A program made the translations under genes and the position numbers. 64,000 nt of DNA from Diphasiastrum complanatum (taxonomy: Eukaryota; Streptophyta; Lycopodiopsida; Lycopodiales; Lycopodiaceae): positions 30,284 through 94,283 of the forward strand of contig MU831963.1 of NCBI GenBank assembly GCA_029204225.1, read 5' to 3'. Below, piece by piece: positions 45,613 through 56,935 of this stretch. The notes beneath the pieces were generated by a model. That model saw only the letters and a program-made list of their open reading frames with translations. It searched no databases and had not been told where the DNA came from. Numbering within the stretch: position 1 is the first letter of the stretch; each line of letters opens with the position of its first letter.

Positions 45613-46410
45613 CTAAAGGCTGAAATGATCTAAATCCTTGGTTTTCATTCAATTTGATCACAATTTTTTATCTAAATCTTGTGTAGATTGGATCTTAGCA
45701 TCTAGTATTGATTCTAGAACTCAAAGTGAGTCAAATACATTGGAGATTGGTGTTGTGTGACTTCATTTGCAGGTGTTTAGGTGTCTAAAACCAGAGGCAA
45801 AGTTGAATTCAATTCACATTACCAAGATAGCAAGCTTTGCTTGCTCCAAGCATTGATTTCTAAGCGAGTTTTGGAGGTGATTTCATAGAGGAGGCTTTCT
45901 AGCATTCAAGGAGAGGGAAGATCAGAGTTTTGGGGACTCTTCAAGGCTGTTCTAAGGTGTAGTAGACACCTCCTAAAGTGATTTAGGTTCAATCCAACCA
46001 TTGCTTGACTTATGCACCAAATTAGATCAATTTTTCATCAATTTTGATCATTTTTTGCTTGTGATTGGATAGTAGATTGTGTTGCATCCTCATTAAGTTC
46101 CATTTAGATCTTTTACAAGTGATTTTGGAAGTATATTAGATTGCTGAAATTCACTCTTGATCAGATCATTTGGAAGCTTTAATGTTCTTTATAGAAAGAG
46201 GGGCAATTCTACTAGTATTGTCTACTTCAATCAAGCAAGTGCATTGTTTCTAGTATTCTATGATTTGATTTTGTTAGAGATCATTCTTAGATCTTTATAG
46301 GAAGTATATTACTGATCTTTTCAGGTCTCTAAGAAGTGGGATAAGGTAGACCTTCAATCAAATCAATAGAAGTAACCTTCATTTGTGTCAAGTCCTTGAT
46401 TAGGAGACTA
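45613..46410 (+). other. 5' leader of element C
   Basis: About 800 bp between primer site and gag ATG, with no ORF of note. It is T/A-rich with repeated GATCATTTTTTGC and TTAGATC-like words. Confidence 0.7.
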
Positions 46411-47375
46411 GATGGCATCTATAAATGCATATCTTTTGGATACTAATGAAAGGCTCAACAAAACTAACTATTCCATACGAAAAGTTAGAAATGGAATCCA
46501 TCATGATCATGCAATATCTGATGAAAATTGTAAATAGTAAGGAGGGTGAACCTATTCATCCTCAAGAAAAAGCCAAATACATCAAGAGGTGCAATGTTGC
46601 ACTACATTGCATAAAAATGAATGTTGCAAATGAACTCTTAAGAGAGGTAGGAGATTGCACTTCGGCTCAAGATGCTTGGGAGACTTTGCAAAAGGTCTAT
46701 GAATCCAAGAACCAAACTAGAATGTTAGCTTTGAAGAATCAAATCTATAGAAGCTATCAAAAGAAAGGAGAGAGTGCACATACTTTTGTCCTAAGAGTAA
46801 AGGAATTGAACAAAGAGCTAGCCTTTATAGGTGATCCTATCAAGGATGAGGAGCTTGTTCAACTCATATTGAATGGACTAAGCTTTGAATTTGACAATTT
46901 GGTTCAGGGATATGCAATTATGGGTAAGCTACCCATACTTGAAGAACTCCAAGGCACACTCATGGCCGAGGAATCAAGAAGGAGCCAAATGCAAGAGAGG
47001 ATGGATAGGCTTTCCATCCAAGGTGGAGATGACCAAGCTCTCTTCACCAAAGGCAAAGGCAAGTCCAAAGGCAAAGGATCAACATTCAAGAAGTCTACAA
47101 AGCTTGAGGATCAAGAAGGACCATCAAAGGCATCTCCATCAACCACCAAAGTCAAGAAGGACAAATCAAAGGTGAAGTGCTACTATTGTAGCAAGATGGG
47201 GCATTATGCCTCGGAATGCCTCAAGAGGAAGCAAGATCAAAGCCAAGCCAACATGAGCAAAGAGGAGGAGGAGGAGAGTTCACATGAGGACTCTCTCATG
47301 ATGTCCATATTTTCTTCAACAAGTTCAAAGGAGAAGATCCTTGGTGGATTGACTCGGGTGCTAGTTCACACATGA
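46411..47375 (+). pseudogene. Element C gag
   Basis: The gag start is ATG at 46411 (MASINAYLLDTNERLNKTNY). An extra A in AGAAATGG near 46489 shifts the frame, and gag continues as MESIMIMQYLMKIVNSKEGE with IKMNVANELLREVGD and a knuckle CYYCSKMGHYASEC (intact CX2CX4HX4C, about 47183). The frame is lost again near 47335, just before the protease motif PWWIDSGASSHM, which is in the pol frame. Both shifts look like damage, because copia elements normally use one ORF. The second could in principle be a programmed shift, but no slippery site was noted. Confidence 0.88.
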
Positions 47376-50352
47376 CTAGTAAAAGAGAGTTTTTCTCTTC
47401 TCTCTTATCTTATGATGGACCTATAAAGTCTATCTATACAGCCAATGATGAAGCTTGTAAGACTGAAGGAGTTGGTAGCATTATCCTTTGCTTAGGATCT
47501 TCCAAAAAGATCAACGTAGAAGGTATTTTGTACATTCCTACAATAACAAAGAATCTACTAAGTGTTGGCCAAATGGTAGACAATGGTTTCAATGTTGACT
47601 TTGCTTCAAATGAATGTTTCATCAAGAAGAAGGGTAAGATAGTGGCTAAGGGCACTAGACTTGGCAAACTTTATAAGCTGGATGCATTTGTGGATACTAA
47701 TATTGTCATGTTGGCCGAGAAGAGCAAGATATCTACCTTTACTTTATGGCACAAAAGACTTGGACATGTCAACTTAGGTTCCATGGAGGCTATGATCAAG
47801 GAGGAGTATGCTTTAGGCCTAACAAGGTCTATTGGGAAGGAAGACAAGGTTTGTGAAGCTTGTGCCTTATCCAAGGCACATAAGAAGGTGTTTCCTAACT
47901 CCATCACAAAGTCATCTCATCCTCTTGAACTCATACACTCGGATGTGCACATTGCTAGCACCAAATCTAATGGAGGTTCATCCATGTTTTTAACCTTCAT
48001 TGATGACTACTCAAGATATTGTTGGGTGTTCTTACTTTCCTTCAAGTCTCAAGTATTTGATACTTTTGTAAAGTTCAAGTTGTTTGTGGAAAAGCATCAT
48101 AATCATAGCATCAAGATTCTTAGAAGTGACAATGGTGGAGAATTCATCTCCAATGAGTTCAAGGCCTTTTGTGAGGAGGAAGGGATCAAGAAAGAGACTT
48201 CTTGTCCTTACACTCCTCAACAAAATGGAGTTGCTGAAAGAAGGAATAGAACATTATGTGAATGTTCTAAGGCTTTAAGATTAGATGCTTGTTTGCCCAA
48301 ATCCTTTTGGGGTGAGTCTCTTGTATGTGCAAACTACTTGATGAATAGGGTGTCTTGCAAAGCAATTGAAGGCAAAACTCCTTATGAGATGTTGTATGGA
48401 AAGAAACTCAATCTTAATCACTTGAAATTTTTTGGGTGTATATGTTATGTGCATGTGCCATTGGAAACAAGAACCAAGGAGGATCCATCTTCCACAAGAG
48501 GGATCATGCTTGGATATGCAAGCTCAAGCAAGGGCTACAAAGTCTATCTCCCATCCTTGAACAAATTTGTTGTTTCAACGGATGTCATCTTTGATGAATA
48601 TCATATGCATATGCTTGAAGAAGGCTCAAGTGCTCCAGCAATCAAGAAGAAGATGGCCGAGGAGCAAGATCTTGGTTTTGAGGAGGAGCTCATGGAGGAG
48701 CAAGCACCAAACCCACCTATCACACCAAGGAGATCTTCAAGGGCAAAAGTGGAGCCATCAAGGCTCACATATCAAGGCAAAGGACAGCAAGTTGAGGGTA
48801 TCTCATCCACTTCTTATGCTTTATCTAGTTTTGAAGAACCATCTAATGTTGAAGATGCATTGAACTCCAAAGAATGGTATAAAGCTATGTTGGATGAGTA
48901 TGATGCCTTGATTGAGAATGAAACTTGGTTGCTTGTTGAGAGACCTCAAAGGAATGTAATAGGATGCAAGTGGGTCTTCAAGCTTAAGTTGAATGCAAAT
49001 GGGAGTGTTAACAAACATAAAGCAAGATTAGTTGCAAAAGGTTATGCTCAAGAGAGAGGGATAGACTATGAGGAAACTTTTGCACCCGTGGCCAAGATGG
49101 TCACAATAAGGCTAATCATTGCACTTGCATCACATTTTAGATGGATTCTATGTCAAATGGATGTCTCTAATGCTTTCTTGAATGGTTTTTTGAAAGAGGA
49201 TATCTATATGGAGCAGCCACAAGGGTTCATCAAGCATGGAATGGAGAACAAAGTATGCCATCTCCAAAGAAGCATCTATGGCTTGAAGCAAGCCTCGAGA
49301 TCTTGGAATTCAAGACTACATTGCTATCTTATTTCACTTTCTTTTGTTCAAAGTGAATATTATCCCACTCTTTACATTAAGTTTGATGATGTTGGTATTG
49401 TACTTTTACTCATTTATGTATATGACATCATCATTAGTGGGAATAGTGTTGATGGTATTGAAAAAATCAAGATAGATCTATCCTTAGAGTTCAAGATGGT
49501 AGATCTAGGGTGTTTTCACTTCATCTTAGGCATAGAAGTACTTATAGGGTCTGATTTTATCTTTATAAGTCAAGTAAACTATGCTCAAAGTCTTTTGAAA
49601 AAGTTTAAGATGGAAGTATGCAAAAGTGTTGACACACCAATGGAGCAAGATGTAAAAGTGCCAAATGAAGATGATGAAAGATCCTTCATGGACATCACTT
49701 TGTTTAGGCAACTTATAGGTTCCTTAATGTGGATCACTATAACTAGACCAGATCTTAGCTTTAGTGTATGTAGGTTGATCCAATCCATGCAAAAGCCATT
49801 GAATATCTATTGGAAAAAGACTAAGAGGATTCTAAGATACATCTCGGGTACATTGGATTTTGGGATTCTATATAGAGGAGATGTGATTAACCTTCATGCA
49901 TTTAGTGATTCAGATTTTGCAGGGGACAAGAGGGATAGGAAATCAACAAGTTCCTATTCAACTTTCATAGGAGAAGGTGTGGTTTCATGGCTTTCAAAAA
50001 AGCAAGAAACTATATCTCTATCTTCAACCGAGGCCGAGTACAAAGCTTTGACAACCACTACAAAGGAGGTACTTTGGATCAAGAGATTATTGGTGGAGCT
50101 AAAGATCATGGATTCAGAGGAGGCACAAATCATCTAAAATGACAATATATCAGCCCAACACCTTGCATCTAACCCAATCTTCCATGCAAGATCTAAGCAC
50201 ATTGAGATATGCCATCACTTTGTGAGAGAAATGGTGCAAGCCAAGGAGATTGCTTTGGAGCATGTTCCAAGCAATGAATGTGTAGCTGATCTACTTACTA
50301 AACCACTTCAAAAGACATCTTTTATGAAGTTCAGATCATCACTGGAGTGATT
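47330..50352 (+). pseudogene. Element C pol: protease, integrase, RT, RNase H
   Basis: A near-complete pol, with 921 codons open from 47372. The protease box WWIDSGASSHM is at about 47340-47375. The integrase zinc domain is LWHKRLGHVNLGS with CEACALSK. Core residues appear in ELIHSDVH, LRSDNGGEF and NGVAERRNRT. RT shows CKWVFKLKLNANGSVNKHKA, MDVSNAFLNG and YGLKQASRSW. The catalytic box is YVYD (GAT to TAT), so RT is dead. RNase H shows DSDFAGDKRDRKSTSSYS and SSTEAEYKAL. A TAA at 50135-50137 truncates it, although the frame continues (FHARSKHIEICHHFVRE, CVADLLTKPL) to 50352. In copia order, integrase precedes RT, as seen here. Confidence 0.95.
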
Positions 50353-50382
50353 AGTAAAGCAATGATTGAACCAAGCTAAATA

Positions 50383-50393
50383 GTGAGGAGGAG
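50383..50393 (+). promoter_or_regulatory. Polypurine tract of element C
   Basis: GTGAGGAGGAG, directly before the 3' LTR at 50394; primer for plus-strand DNA synthesis. Confidence 0.8.
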
Positions 50394-51073
50394 TGTTAAA
50401 AATTCACAATTCTAGCTTGACTAGTTTTGGTCATATGACTTGTAAATAGTTAGATGCTCATTATGTGGCTTGTCACATGTGCCAAATAGCATAGGATTCC
50501 ATTCATAAGGATGTTCTCAAGTAGACCTAAGTGTTAGAACCTTTGGAATGAGTCCAAATCATGCTTAGATACAAGGGAGAAAAAATAGGAGCTATTTTTG
50601 GTAATTTTTGCATTGTTGAGGGATCTCCAAGATTCCAACCCTAACTTGGTAGGGGTGAAAGATCCCAAAATTAGAATTAGGGATAGGTTTAGGGCTACTC
50701 ATACCTACCCAAAACCGTGATGGATCATGTATATGTAGGTGATGATATCTCACCAAAATCAATCAAGCAATTTCATGTTTTTTCTCTCATAATTGTGCAA
50801 TTGCTCTCTATGTTCATAATTGTTTGAGTACTTGTGATTACTAATGATTATAGGATTGAATGTAGGTCTGGTGTACAGTACTCAGACTGTGGGAGGCCGT
50901 ACTTTCACACGTGTGAAGCCTTCTTCAAGGATTTGGGCCATTTAGTGAGGTTCAAGCATAGATTTTTGATGGATTTTGATGGTTCAACTTGTGCTAATCT
51001 TATGAAATCATAATCTATTGTTTCCCTCATCATTTCAAGTGTTTTAGGATCCTTATTTGCTGCAATTTTTACA
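50394..51073 (+). mobile_element. 3' LTR of copia element C
   Basis: 680 bp, nearly identical to 44919-45600 and followed by the AATAT duplication. Confidence 0.95.
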
Positions 51074-51078
51074 AATAT

Positions 51079-52545
51079 CTCTGCTATATTCAAATACCGT
51101 CTGATCTGAGGAAAAAACTAGACCCAGTCAACTACAAGAATATTTTCATTGGTTACTCAATATTACATAAAACAAGTCACACTTATGATATTGAAACTGG
51201 TCAGCCGTGATATTGTCTTCCTTGAAGACAAGTTCTAAGATTCATCTACTCATGAATCTGTAGCTCAAAGATCTACAACAACCTAATCGATTCATCCCTC
51301 AGGCGTTTATCAGTCATGATGAACCTGTCTTTGTTGCAGAAGCATTGTCAATGTCAGATGCAGACAAATAGAAAGTTGCCATGGACACTGAGTATAACTT
51401 ATTGATGAAGAACAAGACCTGGAGTCTTGTTGATCTTCCTACAGGTTCAAAACTGATTGACACTAAATGATCTTCAAACTGAAGCTCAAGCCAGATGGAT
51501 CAATATCCAAATAGAAAGCTTAGCTGGTGGTTAAAGAATATGAGCAAGTATATGGGACAGATTACACTGACACTTTCAATCCAATGGTAAAGCATCAATC
51601 TATTCCAACCGTGTTGGCTATAGCTATTGCAGAGAATCTGAACATTCATCAGATGGACATCCAGACCGCATTCCTTAATGGATGTATACAAGAAAATATT
51701 TATATCTATCAACCATAAGGTTACGTGCTTCAAGGCCAAGAGCATATGGTATGTAAAGTGCAGAAGGCTCTCTATGGGCTTGAGCAAGCCCCTAAGGCCT
51801 GGTTTGAAAGAATTAATCACTTCTTGTTGCATCACCAATTTACTTCTTGTTCTGCAGATTCAAATGTGTATCTCAAGCATAAAGGGCCAAGCTATGTCAT
51901 AATAGCACTATATGTTAATGATTCTTTGATCATCAGCAATTCTAATCCATTATTGTTCGAAATAAAATCTTTACTTTCACAAGAATTTGAAATGACTGAT
52001 TTAGGCCTGATTCACTACCTACTTGGTATGGAGATCACCAAAGATTGTGCTAGTAGAAGGATTACTATAAGCCAAGAAGCCTATCTAACCAATGTATTTC
52101 GCAAATATGGCATGGAGGATTGTAATCCGATAGATTCACTTATGGATCTAGGATCCAAACTATCAAAAGACATGTGCCCCATAACTGAAGCAGAATAGAA
52201 AGAGATGTGTAGATTCCCTTACCAGTCGATAGTCAGATCAATAATGTATTCTATGACCTATACTCGACCTGATCTTGCATATACTATAAGCACACTGTCA
52301 CAATACATGTCCAATTCAGGCTTACAACATTGGAAGGCTCTTCAAAGAGTATTGAAGTACATTCAGGCTACAAAGCAGTATGCTTTGTGTTATAATGGAA
52401 ACACAAGCTGCACTCACATTAGTCATCTATTCAGATCCTGACTGGGTAAGAGACCTTGATACCAAAAAATTCACATCTGGTTACGTTTGTTTCCCTGCAA
52501 GAGCACCCATCTCATGGAACAGTAGAAAATAGAAATGTATTTCTT
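51079..52545 (+). pseudogene. Ty1/copia element D, integrase end, RT and RNase H (right of element C)
   Basis: The reading resumes after element C with the integrase C-terminus (IPSDLRKKLDPVNYKNIFIG). RT follows: the start near 51380 (AMDTEYNLLMKNKTW-like) carries stops, then VKEYEQVYGTDYTDTFNP, MDIQTAFLNGCIQENIYIYQ, YGLEQAPKAWFER, catalytic box YVND (D to N), EMTDLGLIHYLLGMEITKD and TRPDLAYTISTLSQYM. RNase H starts (SGYVCFPARAPISWNSRK) and stops at about 52540, where gag text of element E begins with no LTR between them. This is an illegitimate join. Confidence 0.9.
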
Positions 52546-55500
52546 TGCCACATGATCAAGATGAATGTTACCAATGAACTTCTTAAGGAAGTTGGTAAGA
52601 GTACTTCATCAAAGGATGCTTGGGATTCATTAAAGAAGCTTTATGAATCCAAGTCTACTTCTAGAGTGTTGACTCTAAGAAGACAAATCTTTCAAAGTTT
52701 GCAAAAGAATGAAGAGAGTCCAAATATTTTTGTTTTGAGAGTAAAGGCTTTAAATGATGAGTTATCTTGCATTAATGAGAGCATTAAGGAAGGAGAGCTT
52801 GTTCAAGTTATTCTTAGTGGTTTGTTGGATGCTCATGCTAACATTGTACAAAGTCTTGCCATTCAAAGAGCTTTTCCAAGTTTTATTGATCTTCAAGAGA
52901 TCTTGATCAATGAAGAATATAGGCTTCAAGCAAGAGGTGGATCTTCATCAACATCTCAAGTTGGAGAGGAGGCTATGTTCATCAAGGGCAAAAGCAAAAG
53001 TAAGTGGTCAAAATGGCAATGTCAAGGGGAGGATACTTCAAATGACAAAAATATAGATAGGTCAAAGCTAAAGTGCTTCTATTGTGGCATCAAAGGGCAC
53101 TTTGCAAGTGAGTGCTACAAGAAGAAGAGATATCAAGGAGACAAGCAAGGTAATTTTACTCATGATGAAGATGGTTTGGATGTTCAAAACTCAAATGATG
53201 ATGCTTTTGTGATGTCTTCATATATGCTTTCTAATGATGGAGATCTAGACCCCCACCCCATGGTGGATTGATAGTGGTGCAAGCTCACACATGACTTTTC
53301 ACAAGGAGTACTTCACTTCTTTGTTGGCATATGAAGATGACAAGAAGGTGATTTACACAGCCAATGATGGTGAGTGTGCAATCAAAGGGATTTTCACAAT
53401 TCCTATTTCTCTCTCTACAAATAGGAATGTTCATTTGAAGGATGTTTTGTTCATACCTTCCATTACCAAGAATTTACTTAGTGTGAGTCAATTGCTAAGT
53501 AAAGGTTTCAAAGTTGAGTTTTGATGGATATGCTTGCATGATCAAAAGGAAGGATATCTTGATTGCAAAAGGTAAAAGACAAGAAATATTGCTCAAACTA
53601 GATGCTTGTGTTATTGCTAACCAAGTTGGAATTGTGGCAAGTGAGCAAATACCTATTCAAGAGGTTTGTCATAAAAGGATGGGGAACCTCAACTTCAAGT
53701 CATTGGAGGAAATGGCTAAGAAGCAAGTTGTGATTGGTCTTCCAAAATCCTTAAGTAGCATCAATCATGTTAGCGAGTCTTATGCTTTGTCAAAGTCACA
53801 TAGACTACCTTATGCTAGATCTACAAAGCCTTTTCAAGTTGTACATTCAGATATTCATGGAATTACTAAAATTAGCAATAGTGGAGCCAAGATGTATGTA
53901 GCTTTTATTGATGATTTTAGTAGATTTTGTTGGATCTATCTACTAAAGAGCAAAGATGAAGTGTATGATGTCTTGTTAAGTTCAAGAATGCAAGGGAGAA
54001 CCAATTTTCCACAAGGATCAAGTTTTTAAGGAGTGATAGTGGTGGAGAGTATATATCTACCAAGTTTAGGGCTTTTTGTGATGAGCATGGGACCAAGAGG
54101 GAGTATACAACACCAAGGACCTTACAACAGAATGGAGTGTCCGAGAGGAAGAATAGGACTTTATGTGAAAGTGCCAAAGCCATGAGGTTAAGTGCTAACC
54201 TTGATAAGCCATTTTGGGATCAAGCTTTGATGTGTTCTAATTTCTTGTGCAATAGGTGGCCGAGTGCTATTTTGAATGGAAGGACACCTTTTGAGATGCT
54301 ATTCAAGAGGAGGCCGAGTGTCAACTTTCTTGGAACTTTGGATGCACATGATATGTCACTATAACTCTTGAGGATGGGATCAAGAAGGATCCATCTTCAA
54401 GGAAAGGTATATTTGTTGGATATAGTGAGGTGAGTAAAGCCTACAAGGTTTACATTCCTTCTACTAATAAGGTGATTATTGGTAGAGATGTCATTTTTTT
54501 ATGAGGGGAACATTCCAAAAGTATCTTCAAGCATTATTGATGGTGATGTGAATGGATCTAGCATTCTTGATGTTGATGTAAAGGATCCTACTTTAGATGG
54601 TGATGATGATGGACCTTCATCAAGTCAAAAGCCAAGGAGAACATCAAGAAAAAGACAAATTCCTTCAAGGCTCACATATGATGAGAAAGGTAGGCAAGTG
54701 GAAGTGACTCATTTTGCTTTTCTCACATGCTTTGGTGAATCTTCTTGTGTAGATGATGCTATGCAAGTATATATTGAATATCATACTGGAAAATCAAGTA
54801 ATGGATCTGGAAAACAAGTTTTGTTCAATGACTTTGATGGTCAAGTTGATGATCAAGAGGTTGATCTCAAAGGGCTCCAACAAGGCAAAAGAGAAGTTGG
54901 CAATTTGGAGCTAGTCAAGAGCATCAAAGGAGAGTCAATTGACAAAGATGTTATGGATCCGTTTGTGTAGGTTATTGAAGACTCATTAAGGTCAAAGGAG
55001 CATCAAAGAAGTTTTTTTCAAGTCTATTTTACTTGTACTATCTCAGGTTTTTAAGTAGAAGTGAGAAAGTCCTCCAAATCCAAGGTAGGGCCTCCAAATG
55101 TCTTCCAAGCAACCTGCAAGCTCCAAGATGCTCCCCAACTCCAAGCTAGGATGCCTTCACCTACAAGTAAGGATCTGGAAGTCTATGTGGATGATATCAT
55201 CTTGAGTGGTGGAGACAACCAATATGTGGAGAATATCAAGAGTGCTCTCAAGAGTGAGTTTGAGGTGCATGATCTTGGACATTTGCATTATATTTTAGGA
55301 ATATAATGATTAGATCTTCTCAAGATACTTTCATTTGTCAAGAGAAGTATGCTAATTCTATTCTAGAAAGATTTCGTATGGTAGATGCAAAATCTTGTAA
55401 TACACCTATGGAGTCAAATGTAAAGCTAACTATAAGAGGTAATGAAAGATCCTTCAAGGACATTACTCTCTATAAAAAGCTAGTTGGTTCACTCATCTAT

Positions 55501-56155
55501 CGAACCGTCACAAGACCAGATCTAAGCTATTGTGTTGGGAGATTGATCCAATTCATGCAACATCCTAGTGAAGAACATTGGAAGCTAGAGAAACGAGTTT
55601 TGAGGTACGCCATTGAAACTCAAGATTTTGGCATATTGTATGAGGGATAATCACCTGACTTGTTTGGATTTTTACATTCAGACTTTGCTGGAGTTAAAAT
55701 GAATAGGAAATCCATTAGTGCTCATTGTATTTTTATAGGTGATGGAGCAATATCATGGATGTCGAAGAAACAAGCCACTATCTCATTGTTATCTAATGAG
55801 GTCGAGTACAAGGCACTTACACATTGCACAAAAGAGATGGTATGGATCAAGAGGATGATCAAGGATCTTCACTTGCTGGATTTTTCAGAGAGCCCAATCA
55901 TCTTTTTTGACAACCTATCAGCCAAAAAGTTTGTGACCAATCCTATCTTTCATGCTAGGAGCAAGCATATCGAAGTGGCATATCACTTTGTGAGGGAGCA
56001 AGTCATGGAAAAGGAGGTGGAGCTTCAACATGTGTCCTCAAGGGAATGTGTAGCTGATATCGTCACCAAAGCATTGGGAAATGACTTGTTCATGAAGCAC
56101 AAGACTTCACTTGGAGTGTTTTCAAAGTTTATGCTAAAACTAGTTGAAGAGGGAG
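52546..56155 (+). pseudogene. Ty1/copia element E, 5'-truncated, with RT core replaced
   Basis: It begins inside gag (IKMNVTNELLKEVGKSTSSK). The knuckle CFYCGIKGHFASEC (53072) is intact. The protease box PWWIDSGASSHM (53263-53295) is in another frame. The integrase runs in three frames (SFDGYACMIK to HSDIHGITK, then LRSDSGGEY, GVSERKNRTL). The integrase tail and linker follow to SSCVDDAMQ at 54765. RT fingers and palm are then absent: about 400 bp of unrelated text (54770-55165) leads straight into VYVDDIILSGGDNQYVENIK. Here the YVDD box is intact, unlike the other elements. RNase H follows (ARSKHIEVAYHFVREQVMEK, ECVADIVTKALG) to a polypurine tract (GAAGAGGGAG, 56146-56155). Confidence 0.88.
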
Positions 56156-56935
56156 TGTGAGAAATTTCAACCAATTTTGCTATTTGGGTCATATTTGGAT
56201 ATTTGGCAATTGAGGCCAATTTTCATATTAGACTTAGAGTTTGACTTTTCAAAGTCATATTAGTCTAAAAGCATTTGAATAAACACTTTTTGAAAGTGTG
56301 AGAAAGTGTAGTACACAAGTTTTAGTAGATTCAAATTTGAGTAGTAGAGACATTGAATCTAGTTTCAATCTTTTTAGCACTTCACATTGGTAACTTTAGG
56401 TGCACGTATATATCTCTATAGGACTTCAAATTTGATTCTTTTTTTATAGACATGTTTCTATGGTCATAAAGGGTTTTTGAAAGTAGACAGCCAAACAAAG
56501 GGTTGTAAAGAGCACCTCCAAAAGAGTTGAAACTTTCTAGCACCCTTCAATACTTTTCAATATTGTTCAGCATTTGACATGGGTAGCCTTAGATGCACAT
56601 ATCTATCTCTACATAACTCCAAATTGAAAAAAAATTGATAGGCACATTTCTATGGTCATATAATACTTTTAAAAGTAGACAAACCAAAAACATATTGTCA
56701 AAATCATGGTATTACACACTCATATATGATATTTCCAGTTTTGGTGATTTTTATCAACACTTAAAAGGGAAACTTTGAATGCATGTATCTATTTTTATAG
56801 ATCTCCAAATTCAATTTTTTTTTGTAGTAGGCATGTTTCTATAATCATATAGGATTTTTAAGAGTAGACAGGCTAAAAATTGAATGTAAAATTCACAACA
56901 ATGTAGTCCCATATATGAAAATATTGAGAACTGTG
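56156..56935 (+). mobile_element. Probable 3' LTR of element E
   Basis: Starts TGTGAGAAATTTCAACC directly after the polypurine tract. The right end is not delimited; it must lie before the coding sequence of gypsy A that begins at about 56935. It contains three diverged copies of a repeat with a period of about 190 bp. Confidence 0.55.
56397..56890 (+). repeat. 190-bp diverged tandem repeat, about 2.6 copies
   Basis: Each copy has a TGCAYRTATMTATYT-like start, a T- or A-run, then the anchor CATGTTTCTATGGTCAT (56451) or its variants at 56643 and 56832, then AGTAGACARRCYAAA. Periods are 192 and 189. Confidence 0.8.

Noticed and set aside
48032-48278. ORFs on the opposite strand and in other frames within element C pol
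   Set aside because: They are shadows of the 921-codon pol frame.
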